A DNA stretch of 64,000 nucleotides, from positions 1 through 64,000 of the forward strand of contig JAKAWV010000009.1 of the NCBI GenBank assembly GCA_021827205.1. Reading direction: 5' to 3'. Within the stretch, counting starts at the first letter, position 1, and every line of letters begins with the position of its first letter. Origin of the DNA: Pseudomonadota bacterium. GTDB lineage: Bacteria; Pseudomonadota; Gammaproteobacteria; Xanthomonadales; Rhodanobacteraceae. Positions 40,813 through 51,618 of this stretch are shown here, one piece after another. The notes below the pieces were generated by a model. It was given only the letters and a program-made list of their open reading frames with translations, was not told the DNA's origin and searched no databases. Both the position numbers and the translations under genes were made by a program.

Positions 40813-41733
40813 TCACCCCCGCCACGGCCCCATGCGACCGCGCAGGCCGTCCCAAAGACCGCGCGCGGCCATGCGCAAGGCCGCCAGGCGCTGCTGGCCG
40901 AACACGGTTTGCGTGTAGACAACGCCAACGATGTACCAGCCATTGCGCAACTTCCAGCGCCAACGGATGGATGGCAGGCGGCACAGCGCCACGAAGTTGC
41001 GAATGCGGTAGTAAACGCGCACCGGGCTGTACGCGCTCTCCTGCCGCCAGCCGAAATACCACACCCGCAGCGCGTGCTCGCCCATGCTGTGAAACATCAC
41101 CGCCGCGCCCACGCCGAACAGTGAAAAACCCGCCGCACGGGCGCGGTGACTCCATTCGATGTCCACGTGGTCGATGAAAAAATCCTCGCGCATGGGTCCG
41201 ACTTCGCGCAGCACCGACGCGGGAATCAGGGTGCCGGAAGTGATCAACGTCAATGCCTCGATGGTGGGATGCGTCGCATCGGGTCGCCGGTGGCCGTAGA
41301 AAAACTTGCCCTGCACCTCGGTCTGGAAGGGAAAGGTGATACCGGTATGGCGGTCGGTGTAGGTGGGGCCGACGGCACCAACGCGCCGCCCCGCACGCGT
41401 CAGCGCATCCTGCGCGCGCAGTAATTCGGCCACCATGTCGGGCGCGGGCAGGCTGTCCTGATCGCTCAGCAGCACATGCGTGGCCTCCGCGGCCAAGGCC
41501 GCGTCGATGCCCACGTTCAATGCATGGGCGATACCAAGGTTTTCTCCCAGACGGATCAAGCGCAGCGCATCTTGGGGGAATGCCGCGCACAACGTCTCCA
41601 CGCGCCGGTCGTCCGCTGGTGTGTTGTCCACCACGAGCACCCCCGCGGTTTGCGCAAGCAGCGCATCGAGCAGTGCGCGCAACACCTCGGTGTCGGGTTG
41701 ATACGAAACGACGACTGGAAATACACGTGGCAT
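40813..41733 (-). CDS. Glycosyltransferase family 2 (rhamnosyltransferase-like)
   Basis: VVVSYQPDTEVLRALLDALLAQ, VVDNTPADDR, GENLGIAHALNVGI, LSDQDS. Confidence 0.9.
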   Translation of the reverse strand: MPRVFPVVVSYQPDTEVLRALLDALLAQTAGVLVVDNTPADDRRVETLCAAFPQDALRLIRLGENLGIAHALNVGIDAALAAEATHVLLSDQDSLPAPDMVAELLRAQDALTRAGRRVGAVGPTYTDRHTGITFPFQTEVQGKFFYGHRRPDATHPTIEALTLITSGTLIPASVLREVGPMREDFFIDHVDIEWSHRARAAGFSLFGVGAAVMFHSMGEHALRVWYFGWRQESAYSPVRVYYRIRNFVALCRLPSIRWRWKLRNGWYIVGVVYTQTVFGQQRLAALRMAARGLWDGLRGRMGPWRG

Positions 41734-41741
41734 GGCAATGA

Positions 41742-42359
41742 TTACCTTGAAACCACACGTGCTGGATTGCCGGCGACAACAGCGCCCGACTCAACGCTTT
41801 TTGTAACTACAGCGTTCGCTCCAATTACTGCCCCAACGCCGATGGATACTCCAGGCATGATACAAACGCCATCGCCTATCCAAACCCTTTCTCCGATGGT
41901 GACCCTACCGTGAGAATTCAAGTCGCGCAATGCAGGATGTGTATCTTTGGCTTGTGGCTCATCAAAACCTGGTTTCCCGTGGAAATGATCGGTTATCAGA
42001 ACATTACTGCCAATCAAGACATCGTCCGCAATTTCAATATTGTTGATTGCTGCAATGTGAACGCGGTTCATGAAAATTACGTTGCTGCCGATCACTATTT
42101 GAGGGTTGTATATTATACGCCCATACGCGGAAATCGCTTCTATCCAAAAATCATCGCCAGCTCTAAAATTACGCCCCAAACTGATAAACTTAACGCCCCT
42201 GATTTTGGATTTCCTGCCGATGGAAATATTATCCGAAGCAAAAACTTTGGAGTAAATTGCTGATCTCAATGACTCGGCGAATATCTCCTTGGCGCGTATA
42301 AGAGTCATTAATGCACCATTTTCGGCGCTGAAGCCTCTCAATCGTTTATATATGCCCAT
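41742..42359 (-). CDS. Hexapeptide-repeat (LbH) acyltransferase
   Basis: Left-handed beta helix repeats ending VWIGDGVCIMPGVSIGVGAVIGANAVVTKSVESGAVVAGNPARVV; AT-rich. Confidence 0.9.
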   Translation of the reverse strand: MGIYKRLRGFSAENGALMTLIRAKEIFAESLRSAIYSKVFASDNISIGRKSKIRGVKFISLGRNFRAGDDFWIEAISAYGRIIYNPQIVIGSNVIFMNRVHIAAINNIEIADDVLIGSNVLITDHFHGKPGFDEPQAKDTHPALRDLNSHGRVTIGERVWIGDGVCIMPGVSIGVGAVIGANAVVTKSVESGAVVAGNPARVVSR

Positions 42360-42364
42360 ATGAC

Positions 42365-43816
42365 TCAGCCAGTTCCAGACTTGCGAAAAACAACTAATAA
42401 AACGCGTAGAAATGTAGCGGCGGAATAAATAACAACTAGGCACACTAGCGCAATTTGCACTATTCCGTGAAGTACATAAATTGCAAATAATAGAATTGTC
42501 GTCGCCAGGCACAGCAACCCCGCGCCTCTCGCCAGCACCGCGCGCTGTGGGCGATGCAGCCACCACGCGGTGAAGTACAGCAGCGCGGTATCCAGTGCCA
42601 CGCGCAGCGTCCACGCCAGCGCTGCACCGGTGATGCCGAACCAGTGCACGCCAGCGACCAGCAGCGCAGCGAACACCGGCAATTCCAGCAGGTGCAGTTT
42701 GGCGGTCAGGTCCGAACGGCCATGCGCTTGCAGCAGGGCATAGGGCAGATGTGCTGCGCTGTTGAGGAAAATGCCGATCAGCAGCAGTTGCAGCACGGGG
42801 GCGGCGGGACCTGCGAAATGCACGTTCAGCCACAAGGCCAGCAGGGGGTGTGCGAATACCGCCACCACGAGCACCGCCGGCAACACCAGCACGACCACGG
42901 CGCGCATGGCCAGCGCCAGCAGCCGAGCAGAGTCGTCGGACCGTGCCTGTGTTTCCGCCAGCGCCGGGAACAACGCGTTCATCGCGGTTTGCGGCAGCGA
43001 CGTGGCGCGAAACGAGGTATCGAACGGCACCGTGTAATACGCCACCATCGCCGGCGGAAACAGACTGGCCAGATAAAAACGGTCGGCGTAGACCATCAGC
43101 GGGCCGATCAGGTTGCTCACCGACAGCCAGCCGCCGAAGTGCAACGCATGGCGCAGGTCCGCGCGGCTGGACGTTACGCCCGGCTCGCGCGGCAACAGGC
43201 GGTGCAATTGCGTGAGCCACAGCAGCATCCACACCACGCGCGTGACGGCCAGCGCCGCGATTACCCAGCCCACATCGGGGCGAATCAGCGCCACCAGTAC
43301 CGGCAGGCCGAACTGCAGCACGCTCATCGGCATGCGCCACAGGCTGAGCAGGCGGAATTGCTGCAAGCCTTCCAGCGTGCCCATGGCCCCGGTGGCGGCC
43401 AGCGCGAACGGAATGGACAGCGCCAGCGCGCGCAAACCGAAGATGGTTTCGCGCGCCATCTCGCCACTGAGCGAAAACAGCCGGTCCACCAGGAACGGCG
43501 CCGCCCACCACAGCGCGACCAGCCAAAACACGCCAAAGCCCGCGAGTAGACCGATGACGCGCCACACCAGCGCCGCCATCTGGGCACGCGAGCGCCCCAT
43601 TCCCAGGCTGCTGGAGACGGTTTGCGTGAGCGCACGGCTGAGGCCCAGATCGAACAGCCCGGAAAATCCGATCAACCCCAGCGCCAGGGTGAACACGCCC
43701 AGCCGCGCCGCGCCCAGCGCGTGCAGCAGGATGGGCAACGCCACCAGCCCCACGCCCAGCGACACCAGTTGCCCGCCGACGTTCCACAGGGCGTTATGGG
43801 CGACCTTGCGGCTCAT
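42365..43816 (-). CDS. Polysaccharide flippase (Wzx-like, MOP superfamily)
   Basis: MSRKVAHNALWNVGGQLVSLGVGLVALPILLHALGAARLGVFTLALGLIGFSGLFDLGLSRAL; many TM segments. Confidence 0.88.
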   Translation of the reverse strand: MSRKVAHNALWNVGGQLVSLGVGLVALPILLHALGAARLGVFTLALGLIGFSGLFDLGLSRALTQTVSSSLGMGRSRAQMAALVWRVIGLLAGFGVFWLVALWWAAPFLVDRLFSLSGEMARETIFGLRALALSIPFALAATGAMGTLEGLQQFRLLSLWRMPMSVLQFGLPVLVALIRPDVGWVIAALAVTRVVWMLLWLTQLHRLLPREPGVTSSRADLRHALHFGGWLSVSNLIGPLMVYADRFYLASLFPPAMVAYYTVPFDTSFRATSLPQTAMNALFPALAETQARSDDSARLLALAMRAVVVLVLPAVLVVAVFAHPLLALWLNVHFAGPAAPVLQLLLIGIFLNSAAHLPYALLQAHGRSDLTAKLHLLELPVFAALLVAGVHWFGITGAALAWTLRVALDTALLYFTAWWLHRPQRAVLARGAGLLCLATTILLFAIYVLHGIVQIALVCLVVIYSAATFLRVLLVVFRKSGTG

Positions 43817-43853
43817 GGCCTGGAGACGTCGGTGGCGTGCTGTGCCACCCGGT

Positions 43854-44330
43854 TTACGCCCAACCCCGGCGCCCAGCCTCGTCAAGGAGACGCTGGGCCG
43901 TTTCAAGCAGCACCGGGACATAACGATGCCCAGCTTGGAGATTGCCGGCCAGCACATGCAGATCGTCGACGTATTCGTGAATCATCTGGTTGCGCAAGCG
44001 GCGTGCTTCGATCCATGCGTCTGCGGATATGACCCAGCCCAGGCGCTCTGCGCGGTCCAGGTTGTCGATCACTGCCCCGACGGGCTCCTGCAAGGCTTGC
44101 AGCAGCGCCGGCACGAGCTTGTCGCCCAACGTGTCCTGCAGGCGTGCAAAGCGTGCCACGAATGCATCCATCTGCTCTGCCTGCGCAGGATCGCTATCCA
44201 TCGACTGCAGGCGCTCCGGCGTCAGCGGCGAGGCAAAAAGCCGCTCGTCGGTGGCGCGCAGGTGCAGGGACTCGCGTTGCACGATTTTCACCAGGAATCG
44301 CAGGCGTTCCAGATTGCCGGGCACATTCAC
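43854..44330 (-). CDS. HepT-like toxin
   Basis: RNQMIHEY = R-x4-H-x-Y motif; 4-nt overlap with the MntA-like gene. Confidence 0.78.
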   Translation of the reverse strand: MNVPGNLERLRFLVKIVQRESLHLRATDERLFASPLTPERLQSMDSDPAQAEQMDAFVARFARLQDTLGDKLVPALLQALQEPVGAVIDNLDRAERLGWVISADAWIEARRLRNQMIHEYVDDLHVLAGNLQAGHRYVPVLLETAQRLLDEAGRRGWA

Positions 44331-44626
44331 AGCAGCACCCCTTCGCGCCGAGCGACCTCATGGATCGATTGCGTGCGCAGGTTGGGCGCAGCCAGCAGCA
44401 CGTCGACCTTGCGCCCGTTCATCGCGCGGCTCACGCGCACTGAAAACCTTGCACTGGCCACGCCAGGCTCGGCCACCGGCGCATCAAGCTCGACCAGCAG
44501 ATCCACGTCGCCGCCGCGCGCGGCGTCATCCACGCGCGAACCGAACAGCCGTACCCGCACGTCGGCGCCGAATTGCTCGGCGGCCAGTTGCTTGATCGCG
44601 GCGACGTGTTGCGGGTTCAGGCGCAT
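44327..44626 (-). CDS. MntA-like nucleotidyltransferase antitoxin
   Basis: VRLFGSRVDDAARGGDVDLLVEL nucleotidyltransferase motif. Confidence 0.82.
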   Translation of the reverse strand: MRLNPQHVAAIKQLAAEQFGADVRVRLFGSRVDDAARGGDVDLLVELDAPVAEPGVASARFSVRVSRAMNGRKVDVLLAAPNLRTQSIHEVARREGVLL

Positions 44627-44791
44627 CGGAATCCGATCGGTGGGGCGAGCAGCGCGCAAGTCAATTCGGCAGGGCGCCGCCGCAAGCGTAATGTGTCACC
44701 CGGCGCGGAGCCACCAACTCGCTCCGTGGCCAGGGTGAAAGATCGCCTTGCCTGCTCTCATGCATCTTCCGGCGCGATCAGCCGCAGCGTT

Positions 44792-45178
44792 CTATGCCAG
44801 AACCTCGATCCCGAATTCGGGCATGACGGCATCGACGCTGATGAGCGGCACGCGCTCGACGCTGGCTTGTGCTGCAAGCAGGCGGTCGAACGGGTCGCGG
44901 TGCGTGATGGCCCAGCTCCCGGCTTTGAGCGCATGCGCGGCGGTGATGGGGAGTTCGCAGACGCCGAGCTCTCCCAGGACGAAGGCGTACTGCTTCAACA
45001 ACTGCGCGGCACCGGGGAGCTTGCCCAGGCGGTGTTTGGTGGCAATTTCGAAGGCCGACGCCGCGCTGGTCAGCAGGGTGTTGTCGGCATTTTCGAGCAT
45101 GTCGCGCAGATGCGGGCGCAGTCGTGCGGGCTCCAGGGCGGCCCAGAGCAGGATGTGCGTGTCGAGCAGCAGCCTCAT
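44792..45178 (-). CDS. PIN-domain toxin (VapC)
   Basis: MRLLLDTHILLWAALEP, SAASAFEIATKHRLGKL, HRDPFDRLLAAQA. Confidence 0.92.
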   Translation of the reverse strand: MRLLLDTHILLWAALEPARLRPHLRDMLENADNTLLTSAASAFEIATKHRLGKLPGAAQLLKQYAFVLGELGVCELPITAAHALKAGSWAITHRDPFDRLLAAQASVERVPLISVDAVMPEFGIEVLA

Positions 45179-45402
45179 GCCTCCCATGCCTTGAGTTCTG
45201 CTTCCGGCAAGGGATCGAAGAAGCTGTCGTCCACATGTCCCGGGAGGATGCCCAGGCGGCGCTTTGCGGGAGCCGCCAGCGGCATGAGCCGCGCATAGGG
45301 CTTGCCCGCCTTGGCGAGAATGATTTCTTCACCCGCGTGAGCCTGATCGATCAGGCGCGACAGATGGGTTTTGGCGTCGTGGACGTTGACGATCTGCGAC
45401 AT
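45175..45402 (-). CDS. Phd/YefM family antitoxin
   Basis: MSQIVNVHDAKTHLSRLIDQAHAGEEIILAKAGKPYARLMPL. Confidence 0.92.
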   Translation of the reverse strand: MSQIVNVHDAKTHLSRLIDQAHAGEEIILAKAGKPYARLMPLAAPAKRRLGILPGHVDDSFFDPLPEAELKAWEA

Positions 45403-45456
45403 GGCATTGTCTTGGCTAAATTGCTTGGCTAAGTCTAGCGCGTAGGGGGGCAGGTG

Positions 45457-46305
45457 TCAGCCATCGCGCTTGTACGTGAGGTTGGTGATCTGCTCGGAGA
45501 TCAGCCCGATCAGGAACACGATGACCGCGGCGCTCCACAGCAGCGTACTCATGTTGGTCAGGCGGCCGGTGTCGATGTAGGTGTGCAGGTAGTTGATCAG
45601 GCCGAGCACGAAAAACAGCGCGCTGACCGGCAGGAACAGCTTCAGCGGCGAGTACAGCGTGGCGATCTTGAAGATGATCAGCAGGAAGCGCACGCCGTCG
45701 CGCAGCGGTTTGATGTGGCTTTTGCCGACGCGCCTGGCGACCGCGATCGGCTCGTAGGCCACGGCGTAAGCGCTGCGAAAAAACGCCATGGTGCTGGTGG
45801 TCGGGTACGAAAATCCATTCGGCAGCAGGTGCAGGAACTCGCGAAACTTGTCCGCGCGCACGGCACGGAATCCGCTGGTCAGGTCCAGCACCTTGTGCCC
45901 GGTCATCCAACTGGCCATGCGGTTGTAGAAGCCGTTAGCCAGGCCGCGCCCGACCCCGGCCTGACCGGACCAGGCGCGCGCGCCCACGACCATGTCGTAG
46001 CCTGCGTCGAGACGCGCGAGCAGGCGCGCGATGTCGGCGGGATCGTGCTGGCCATCGCCGTCCATGAACACCAGCAGGTCGCCGCGCGCCGCGCGCGCGC
46101 CGCGCTTGATCGCGGCGCCGTTGCCCATCGAGTAGGGCGAACTGAGGCAAGTCACGCCGTGCTGTGCGCACAGCGCGCGGGTAGCGTCGGTGGAGCCGTC
46201 GTCGATGACCAGGATTTCGGCCGCGGGCTGCGCCGCGCGCAGGCGCGGCAACAAGTCGGCGAGCGCCGGCGCCTCGTTCTTGGCGGGCAGGATGATGCTG
46301 AGCAA
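45457..46305 (-). CDS. Glycosyltransferase family 2 (dolichyl-P-mannose synthase/GtrB-like)
   Basis: LSIILPAKNEAPALADLLP, DDGSTDAT, MDGDGQHDP, C-terminal TM helices. Confidence 0.92.
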   Translation of the reverse strand: MLSIILPAKNEAPALADLLPRLRAAQPAAEILVIDDGSTDATRALCAQHGVTCLSSPYSMGNGAAIKRGARAARGDLLVFMDGDGQHDPADIARLLARLDAGYDMVVGARAWSGQAGVGRGLANGFYNRMASWMTGHKVLDLTSGFRAVRADKFREFLHLLPNGFSYPTTSTMAFFRSAYAVAYEPIAVARRVGKSHIKPLRDGVRFLLIIFKIATLYSPLKLFLPVSALFFVLGLINYLHTYIDTGRLTNMSTLLWSAAVIVFLIGLISEQITNLTYKRDG

Positions 46306-46418
46306 GACGATCCCCGGTGGCAGGCGCGGCGATGATACGCGATGACCGCCCGGATCGGCGCACGCAAGCGTCGCCGCCAGCCTGCGAACCGGTGCCGCGC
46401 GCGCGGACGGCGCTTGCC

Positions 46419-46550
46419 GTCATCCCCGCGCAGAGCCTGCCCCCGCGAAGGCAGGGTTGACTCGTCATCCCCGCGAAAGCGGGGCTCCAGTGACTTCAGC
46501 AAGCGCTGGATTCCCGCGCAGAGCCTGTCCCCGCGAAGGCGGGGGCGGGG
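46419..46550. repeat. Cluster of REP-like repeats
   Basis: gtcatccccgcgcagagcctgcccccgcgaaggcagg...gtcatccccgcgaaagcggggctccag...ttcccgcgcagagcctgtccccgcgaaggcgggggcgggg. Confidence 0.8.
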
Positions 46551-46760
46551 ATCGCCTCATCGGCAAAACGTGCACGTCATCGCACACGAGTGAGGCCCGT
46601 CTGCATCCCGGCTCGGCGCTGCGCGCCGTCCGGGATGACGAGTGACAAGACCACGCCGCCCATGGATGACGAATCAGGGCGTGATTCGCGTTGCATAAGG
46701 TGACGCGCATCATGCTTGCGCGGCGATCTTGGAAAAAGTCGGGGGTGCGGGATGCCCCAG

Positions 46761-46776
46761 TGGCCTGCGTTTTGCG
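46761..46776 (+). promoter_or_regulatory. Candidate sigma-54 promoter upstream of pilB
   Basis: TGGC-N7-TTGC (TGGCCTGCGTTTTGCG), GG-N10-GC spacing, about 40 nt before the ATG. Confidence 0.5.
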
Positions 46777-46816
46777 GTAGATTCGCAGCAACGACGGGGG
46801 GTTAGACCGGATTCTT

Positions 46817-48562
<1,746 letters not shown>

Positions 48563-48573
48563 GGGGAACACCG

Positions 48574-49839
48574 ATGGCCACCGCAGCAACCGCAAAAAAA
48601 CGCCCGGACATGGGTGCCGCGCGCGCCGAAATCTCGCGCCTGACCACCTACTCATGGGAAGCGCTGGACAAGCGCGGCCAGAAGATGCGCGGCGAGATGC
48701 CGTCCAAGAACGCCAGCCTGGTCAAGGCCGAGTTGCGCCGTCAGGGCATGAACCCGCAGAAGGTGAAGGAAAAAGCCAAGCCGCTGTTCGGCGCCGCCGG
48801 CAGCAGCATCAAGCCGCGCGACATCTCCATCTTCAGCCGCCAGATCGCGACGATGATGAAATCGGGCGTGCCCATGGTGCAGGCCTTCGAGATCATCGCC
48901 GGCGGCCAGCGCAACGTGCGCATGAAAAACCTGCTGATCGACATCAAGACCTCGCTCGAAGGCGGCATTTCGCTGCACGAGGCACTGGCGCGACATCCAG
49001 TGCAGTTCGACGAACTGTATTGCAATCTGGTCAAGGCCGGCGAGGCGGCCGGCGTGCTCGATACCGTGCTGGATACGGTCGCCACCTACAAGGAACGCAT
49101 GGAGGCGATGAAGTCCAAGATCAAGAAAGCCCTGTTTTATCCGGCCATGGTGTTCTCGGTGGCGATCATCGTCAGCCTGGTGCTGCTGATCTTCGTGGTG
49201 CCGGTGTTCTCGAAGGTGTTCAAGGACGCCGGCGCGGCCATGCCGGCGTTCACGCAGATGATCATCAACGCCTCGGATTTCGTGAAAAACAACGGCATCT
49301 TCATCCTGCTGGTCCTGGTCGCGACCATTGTCGGACTGGTGATGCTGTACAAGCGTTCGACGGCCTTCGCGCAAAACCTGGATCGCCTGTCGCTGAAGCT
49401 CCCGATCATCGGCAACATCCTGCGCGAATCGGCCATCGCGCGCTTCGCGCGCACGCTCGGCGTCACCTTCAAGGCCGGCGTGCCGCTGGTCGAGGCGCTG
49501 GATGCCGTGGCCGGCGCCACCGGCAGCGTGGTGTACGGCAACGCGGTCAGGAAAATGCGCGAGGACATCTCGGTGGGCCACAAGCTGGAACTGGCCATGC
49601 GCCAGACCGACCTGTTCCCCAACATGGTGGTGCAGATGACCGCCATCGGTGAGGAATCCGGCGCGCTGGACACCATGCTGTACAAGATCGCCGAGTTCTA
49701 CGAGGAAGAGGTGAACAACGCCGTCGATACCCTGAGCACGCTGCTGGAACCGCTGATCATGGTGGTCATCGGCATCCTCGTCGGCGGCATGGTGATCGGC
49801 TTGTACCTGCCCATCTTCAAGCTGGCCGGCACGTTCTGA
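48574..49839 (+). CDS. pilC: Type IV pilus inner-membrane platform protein PilC
   Basis: DISIFSRQIATMMKSGVPMVQAFEII, C-terminal LLEPLIMVVIGILVGGMVIGLYLPIFKL. Confidence 0.97.
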   Translation: MATAATAKKRPDMGAARAEISRLTTYSWEALDKRGQKMRGEMPSKNASLVKAELRRQGMNPQKVKEKAKPLFGAAGSSIKPRDISIFSRQIATMMKSGVPMVQAFEIIAGGQRNVRMKNLLIDIKTSLEGGISLHEALARHPVQFDELYCNLVKAGEAAGVLDTVLDTVATYKERMEAMKSKIKKALFYPAMVFSVAIIVSLVLLIFVVPVFSKVFKDAGAAMPAFTQMIINASDFVKNNGIFILLVLVATIVGLVMLYKRSTAFAQNLDRLSLKLPIIGNILRESAIARFARTLGVTFKAGVPLVEALDAVAGATGSVVYGNAVRKMREDISVGHKLELAMRQTDLFPNMVVQMTAIGEESGALDTMLYKIAEFYEEEVNNAVDTLSTLLEPLIMVVIGILVGGMVIGLYLPIFKLAGTF

Positions 49840-49903
49840 TTCGCCGCCTCGCTCAACCTTTCCGGGCCCGCCGCGCGCGGGCCCGCGCTTTTGGAGCGCA
49901 TGC

Positions 49904-50800
49904 ATGACCTCGCTCGATGCCCTGCCCACCGTTGACTGGATTGTCGCTGCCGGCGTGCTCGGACTGCTGGTCGGCAGTTTCCTCAATGTGGTGATCCTGC
50001 GCCTGCCCGAACGACTGCTGCACGGCTGGCGCCGCGAGGCCGAGGCGATCCTCGCCGAAGCGCGCGGCGAAACCGAGTCGCCGGCGGCGCCGGAACCCGC
50101 CGCCGACAGGCCGCCCGGCATCGTGCGTGAGCCCTCGCATTGCCCGCAGTGCAAGCATCGCCTCGCCGCGCGGGACAACATCCCGCTGCTGTCCTGGCTG
50201 CTGCTGCGCGGGCGTTGCCGTTACTGCAAGGCGCCGATCTCCATTCAGTATCCGCTGGTCGAATTGCTCACCGGCGTGCTCAGCGCCGTGACTCTGTGGC
50301 ATTTCGGCGCCAATGCACAGGGCGCGGCCGCGGTGGTGTTCACCTGGGTGCTGATCGCGGCGTCCGGCATCGACCTGCGCACGCAGTTGCTGCCCGATCA
50401 GCTCACCCTGCCGTTGCTGTGGCTGGGCCTGCTGCTGGCGCTGGCGCCGGTGTTCGTGGCACCTGAGCAGGCGATCCTCGGCGCGGCGCTGGGTTATCTG
50501 GCGCTGTGGGGTGTGTACTGGGCGTTCAAGCTGCTCACCGGCAAGGAAGGCATGGGCTACGGCGATTTCAAGCTGCTCGCCGCGCTGGGCGCGTGGATGG
50601 GTGCATGGGCGCTGCTGCCGATCGTGCTGATCTCGTCCATCGTTGGCGCGCTGATCGGCTCGCTGTATCTGGCGCTCAGCCGCAAAGGCCATGGCGTGCC
50701 GATTCCGTTCGGTCCGTATCTGGCCATCGCCGGCTGGATCTGGCTGCTGGCCGGCACCATGCTCACGCACTGGTATCTGGGCTTTTTCATGCATGGTTGA
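49904..50800 (+). CDS. pilD: Prepilin peptidase/N-methyltransferase PilD
   Basis: GSFLNVVILRLP, CPQCKHRLAARDNIPLLSWLLLRGRCRYCKAPIS, GIDLRTQLLPD, GMGYGDFKLLAALGAW. Confidence 0.97.
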   Translation: MTSLDALPTVDWIVAAGVLGLLVGSFLNVVILRLPERLLHGWRREAEAILAEARGETESPAAPEPAADRPPGIVREPSHCPQCKHRLAARDNIPLLSWLLLRGRCRYCKAPISIQYPLVELLTGVLSAVTLWHFGANAQGAAAVVFTWVLIAASGIDLRTQLLPDQLTLPLLWLGLLLALAPVFVAPEQAILGAALGYLALWGVYWAFKLLTGKEGMGYGDFKLLAALGAWMGAWALLPIVLISSIVGALIGSLYLALSRKGHGVPIPFGPYLAIAGWIWLLAGTMLTHWYLGFFMHG

Positions 50801-51428
50801 ACGCAGCGCGCTGGCGGCTTCACGTCCCTGGGCCGTGGGCCTGACCGGGGGCGTCGCCGCGGGCAAGAGCACCGTGGCGGCGGCCTTCGCCGCGCTGGAC
50901 GTGCCGGTGCTGGATGCCGATCACGCCGCGCGCGAGGTACTGACGCCGGGCAGCGCCGGCCTTGACGCCGTCATCGAGCGCTTCGGCGCTGACGTGCTGC
51001 GCGGCGACGGCAGCCTCGACCGCGCCGCGTTGCGCCGCCAGGTGTTCGCCGATGCCGAAGCGCGGCGCGCGCTGGAAGCCATCGTGCATCCGCGCGTGCG
51101 CATCTGGCTGCATGAACATCTGCGGGCCGTCGATGCGCCGTACGCGCTGCTGGCGATCCCGCTGCTGCGCGAGACCTGGCCTGCTTATGACTGGCTGGAC
51201 CGCGTGCTGGTGGTGGATGCGCCCGAGGCGCTGCAACGCGCACGGCTGCTGCTGCGCGACGGCATCGACGCGGCGCTGGCCGAGGCCATGCTGGCCGCCC
51301 AAGCCGATCGCAGCACGCGCCTGGCGCTGGCCCACGACGTGCTCGATAACCGCGGCACGCGCGCGGACTTGCGGGCGCGCGTGGCCGCGCTGCACGTCGA
51401 CTACCTGCACCGCGCCGCCGCGCGCTGA
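50793..51428 (+). CDS. coaE: Dephospho-CoA kinase
   Basis: VGLTGGVAAGKSTVAAAFAALDVPVLDADHAAREV. Confidence 0.95.
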   Translation: MVERSALAASRPWAVGLTGGVAAGKSTVAAAFAALDVPVLDADHAAREVLTPGSAGLDAVIERFGADVLRGDGSLDRAALRRQVFADAEARRALEAIVHPRVRIWLHEHLRAVDAPYALLAIPLLRETWPAYDWLDRVLVVDAPEALQRARLLLRDGIDAALAEAMLAAQADRSTRLALAHDVLDNRGTRADLRARVAALHVDYLHRAAAR

Positions 51429-51431
51429 ACC

Positions 51432-51600
51432 ATGTGCCTGGCCTTGCTCGCCATTCATGCGCTGCCCGATACACCGCTGCTGGTGCTGGGCAATCGCGAC
51501 GAGTTTCACGCGCGCCCCAGGGTATCCGCGGCGCCATGGCGCGAGGATGCGCGCATCCTCGGCGGCCGCGATTTCGTATGCGCGGGGTATTTGCCGAAAT
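51432..51600 (+). pseudogene. Truncated NRDE/TANGO2-family gene (5' fragment)
   Basis: MCLALLAIHALPDTPLLVLGNRDEFHARPRVSAAPWREDARILGGRD matches the N-terminus of NRDE proteins, then similarity ends. Confidence 0.7.
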
Positions 51601-51618
51601 GCGCAAGCCACGCCGCAA

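Noticed and set aside
46598-46640. CATCCCGG...CCGGGATG inverted repeat as a specific regulatory site
   Set aside because: Likely another degenerate REP-like repeat; nothing ties it to pilB control.
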